Shown piece by piece: positions 62,362-64,000 of a DNA stretch of 64,000 nucleotides. Both the position numbers and the translations under genes were made by a program. The DNA is taken from contig NC_133790.1 of NCBI RefSeq assembly GCF_003597395.2, positions 21,835,215 to 21,899,214 of the forward strand. The letters run 5' to 3'. Position 1 is the stretch's first letter; each line of letters starts with the position of its first letter. Source of the DNA: Chelonoidis abingdonii (lineage: Eukaryota > Chordata > Testudines > Testudinidae). The notes below the pieces were generated by a model. That model was not told where the DNA came from and searched no databases. It saw only the letters and a list, made by a program, of their open reading frames with translations.

Positions 62362-64000
62362 AAATACTTTTTGTTGCTAGACCAGGAGTTCCTGCTTATT
62401 TTAACCTACAGTTGGGTTTTATAAAATAAGAAATGAGGATTTAGGATTTTTTGAATTATTTTTTATATAGTCTGTACCTGTTCCCTGAGTCTCTCCATTG
62501 GGAGAGGTACCTCCGAGGCAGAAGCTGTATAATTTGAGTAGTAAAAATATTTCTGTATAATTTTGGTTAAAAAAAATATTCTACACAAGCAGCTTAGGAT
62601 AGCAGGGACCGTGACGGAAACAGCCTCTGGTTTGTGAATAGTAAAACTTTCATGGAAGTTAGTGGTTAAAAGTAGGTGAAGATAAAATGGCAGGCCATCT
62701 TTATTTCACACCATCTAGTTTATTGCTTTTCTTACTGCACCCTTTTGAGGTGCCAGTACCAAAACTTCTGCATTCCTTGTGCAAGTTACACGGCACCCCT
62801 TTTGCACATCCACTGAATGCCCTATTGAAGCAAGTTAATCTACTTACATCCTGTTTTCTAACCAATTTACATCTGATATGTAATGTAAACCATCACTAGT
62901 TTAACTGCAGAATCTGGCCTATTGTGTTTGTGAGGAATTTTTTCTTCACATCTCAGCTTCTCCTGCTTCATCCTGGAGTGAAGTCAAGGGCCCGTGTTTA
63001 GACATTACAGGCTACTGGCATAAAAGTTATTCTGATGTAACAAATTCAGCATTAGGACATCACTTCAGGATCAAAAAGGAAGAGACGATTGGGAGTAAGA
63101 GAGGATTCACTGCTTTAAACATAACTGATCTCCTTCTGGATATTTGAAACATACCCCAAAATTATTAATCAGTGAGAAAGTTCTTTTTCCTGGGCAATAA
63201 GAAAGGGGGGAAAACATAATAAGCACTTACCAGGCGTAAGAGAAAGCTACAGCTACCAGTTGCAAAATGGCTACTCTAGTAGTACTGCAGCTGTTTGGCT
63301 CTGCCAAATTTAAAAGATCAGCCACAGAAAGGAATGCTGGGGGGGAAAATCCTATAAGAGAGCAATCCCGAGGAGCGGAGATTTAGTGTAAAACTAGGAA
63401 GCCACTAATGGAATGGGGACTGCTTTGATCTTATGTGATAGTGGCAGCTACAACACTAATGGATTATTCACTCAGCTCTATTAACCTCTCTAAGCCCAGC
63501 TGAGTTTATGAGAGCTGCTATTAGTGTTGTCTGCATCATTGGAGTTTTTATTTTTTATATATATACACATTTTGTTTCATGAGCCTTTTTCTATCACAGC
63601 GCAATCACAGTAAAAGTTAGGCCACTGAACTTAGTTTATCCTCTTTGCTCTTAAAACATCAAGACAAAAATATCACTTTATTCCACACGTACATGTAATG
63701 TGGGTGTTAAAAAATTGATGTTTTATTAATATAGTCTGACAATTTTGATTTTATGCCTTAATCTTCCAAATGTCATGGGGGAGAAAATATGGGGTTTTTG
63801 TTTGTTCATTTCAAGCAACATAAGAACATATATTGTAATCCTGTGAACCAGAGGCCCCCTCAACTAAACCTTGAGTATTCCTGGGAACGACACACACTTC
63901 TTTTTTCTTTTAAAAAAAGAGAGCAATCAGTTAAACACCCATTCTGAAGAATAAGGCTGGCTGTGCCATAAATGCCACTATGTTTTTGTAACCATGCTGT
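62362..64000. other. Intergenic, nothing clear
   Basis: AT-rich DNA with no exon, recognised repeat or RNA gene. Open frames are short. Confidence 0.45.

Overview
This window is vertebrate nuclear DNA, most likely from a turtle (Testudines, probably Cryptodira). It has spliced exons, long introns, no operons, and a repeat mix I associate with turtles: a tRNA-derived SINE with a CR1-like tail, CR1/L3-type LINEs, CR1 3' tails, MIR, many hAT-like elements with 8-bp target duplications, Penelope-like (PLE) fragments, solo LTRs and DIRS-type tyrosine-recombinase retrotransposons. The turtle call is an inference from remembered repeat families, not from a search.

The only host gene I can support is a sodium/glucose cotransporter of the SLC5 family, best matched to SLC5A1 (SGLT1). 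It runs on the minus strand from a start codon at 32137 to the left edge. Twelve coding exons (87, 72, 105, 60, 105, 106, 81, 221, 136, 108, 151 and 169 bp) have GT/AG borders and compatible phases and give about 467 codons. The last part of the protein (probably three exons in the usual 15-exon plan) lies beyond position 1. Sugar-site residues equivalent to human N78, H83, E102, Y290, K321, Q457 and T460 are present; T287 is replaced by Ala.

Layout: 1-1870 is the 3' part of an old DIRS element (plus strand) inside SLC5A1 intron 12. 3789-32137 is the exon-bearing part, with introns holding MIR, CR1, a tRNA-SINE, palindromic MITE-like repeats, a TA-flanked MITE and hAT-like elements. 32.7-44 kb is upstream intergenic DNA: a LINE fragment split by a hAT element, a solo LTR with a 5-bp duplication, an inverted PLE composite with a single 9-bp target duplication, and several hAT-like elements. 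44.65-48.35 kb is a degenerate CR1/L3-type LINE that took both a solo LTR and a second inverted PLE composite. 49-56 kb is mostly unclassified, with one hAT-like element and one about 1.1 kb inverted-repeat element. 56159-62337 is a GC- and CpG-rich, apparently young DIRS element on the minus strand with inverted termini, an internal complementary region, gag, and broken RT/RNase H and tyrosine-recombinase regions. Its 3' third is present twice, and the second copy is full of small indels. 62.4-64 kb shows nothing I recognise.

No undescribed cellular system is evident. The strongest leads are the DIRS terminal architecture (which matches a circle-junction model), the noisy tandem copy that may be an assembly fault, two independent inverted PLE insertions, and the Ala at the T287 position of SGLT1.
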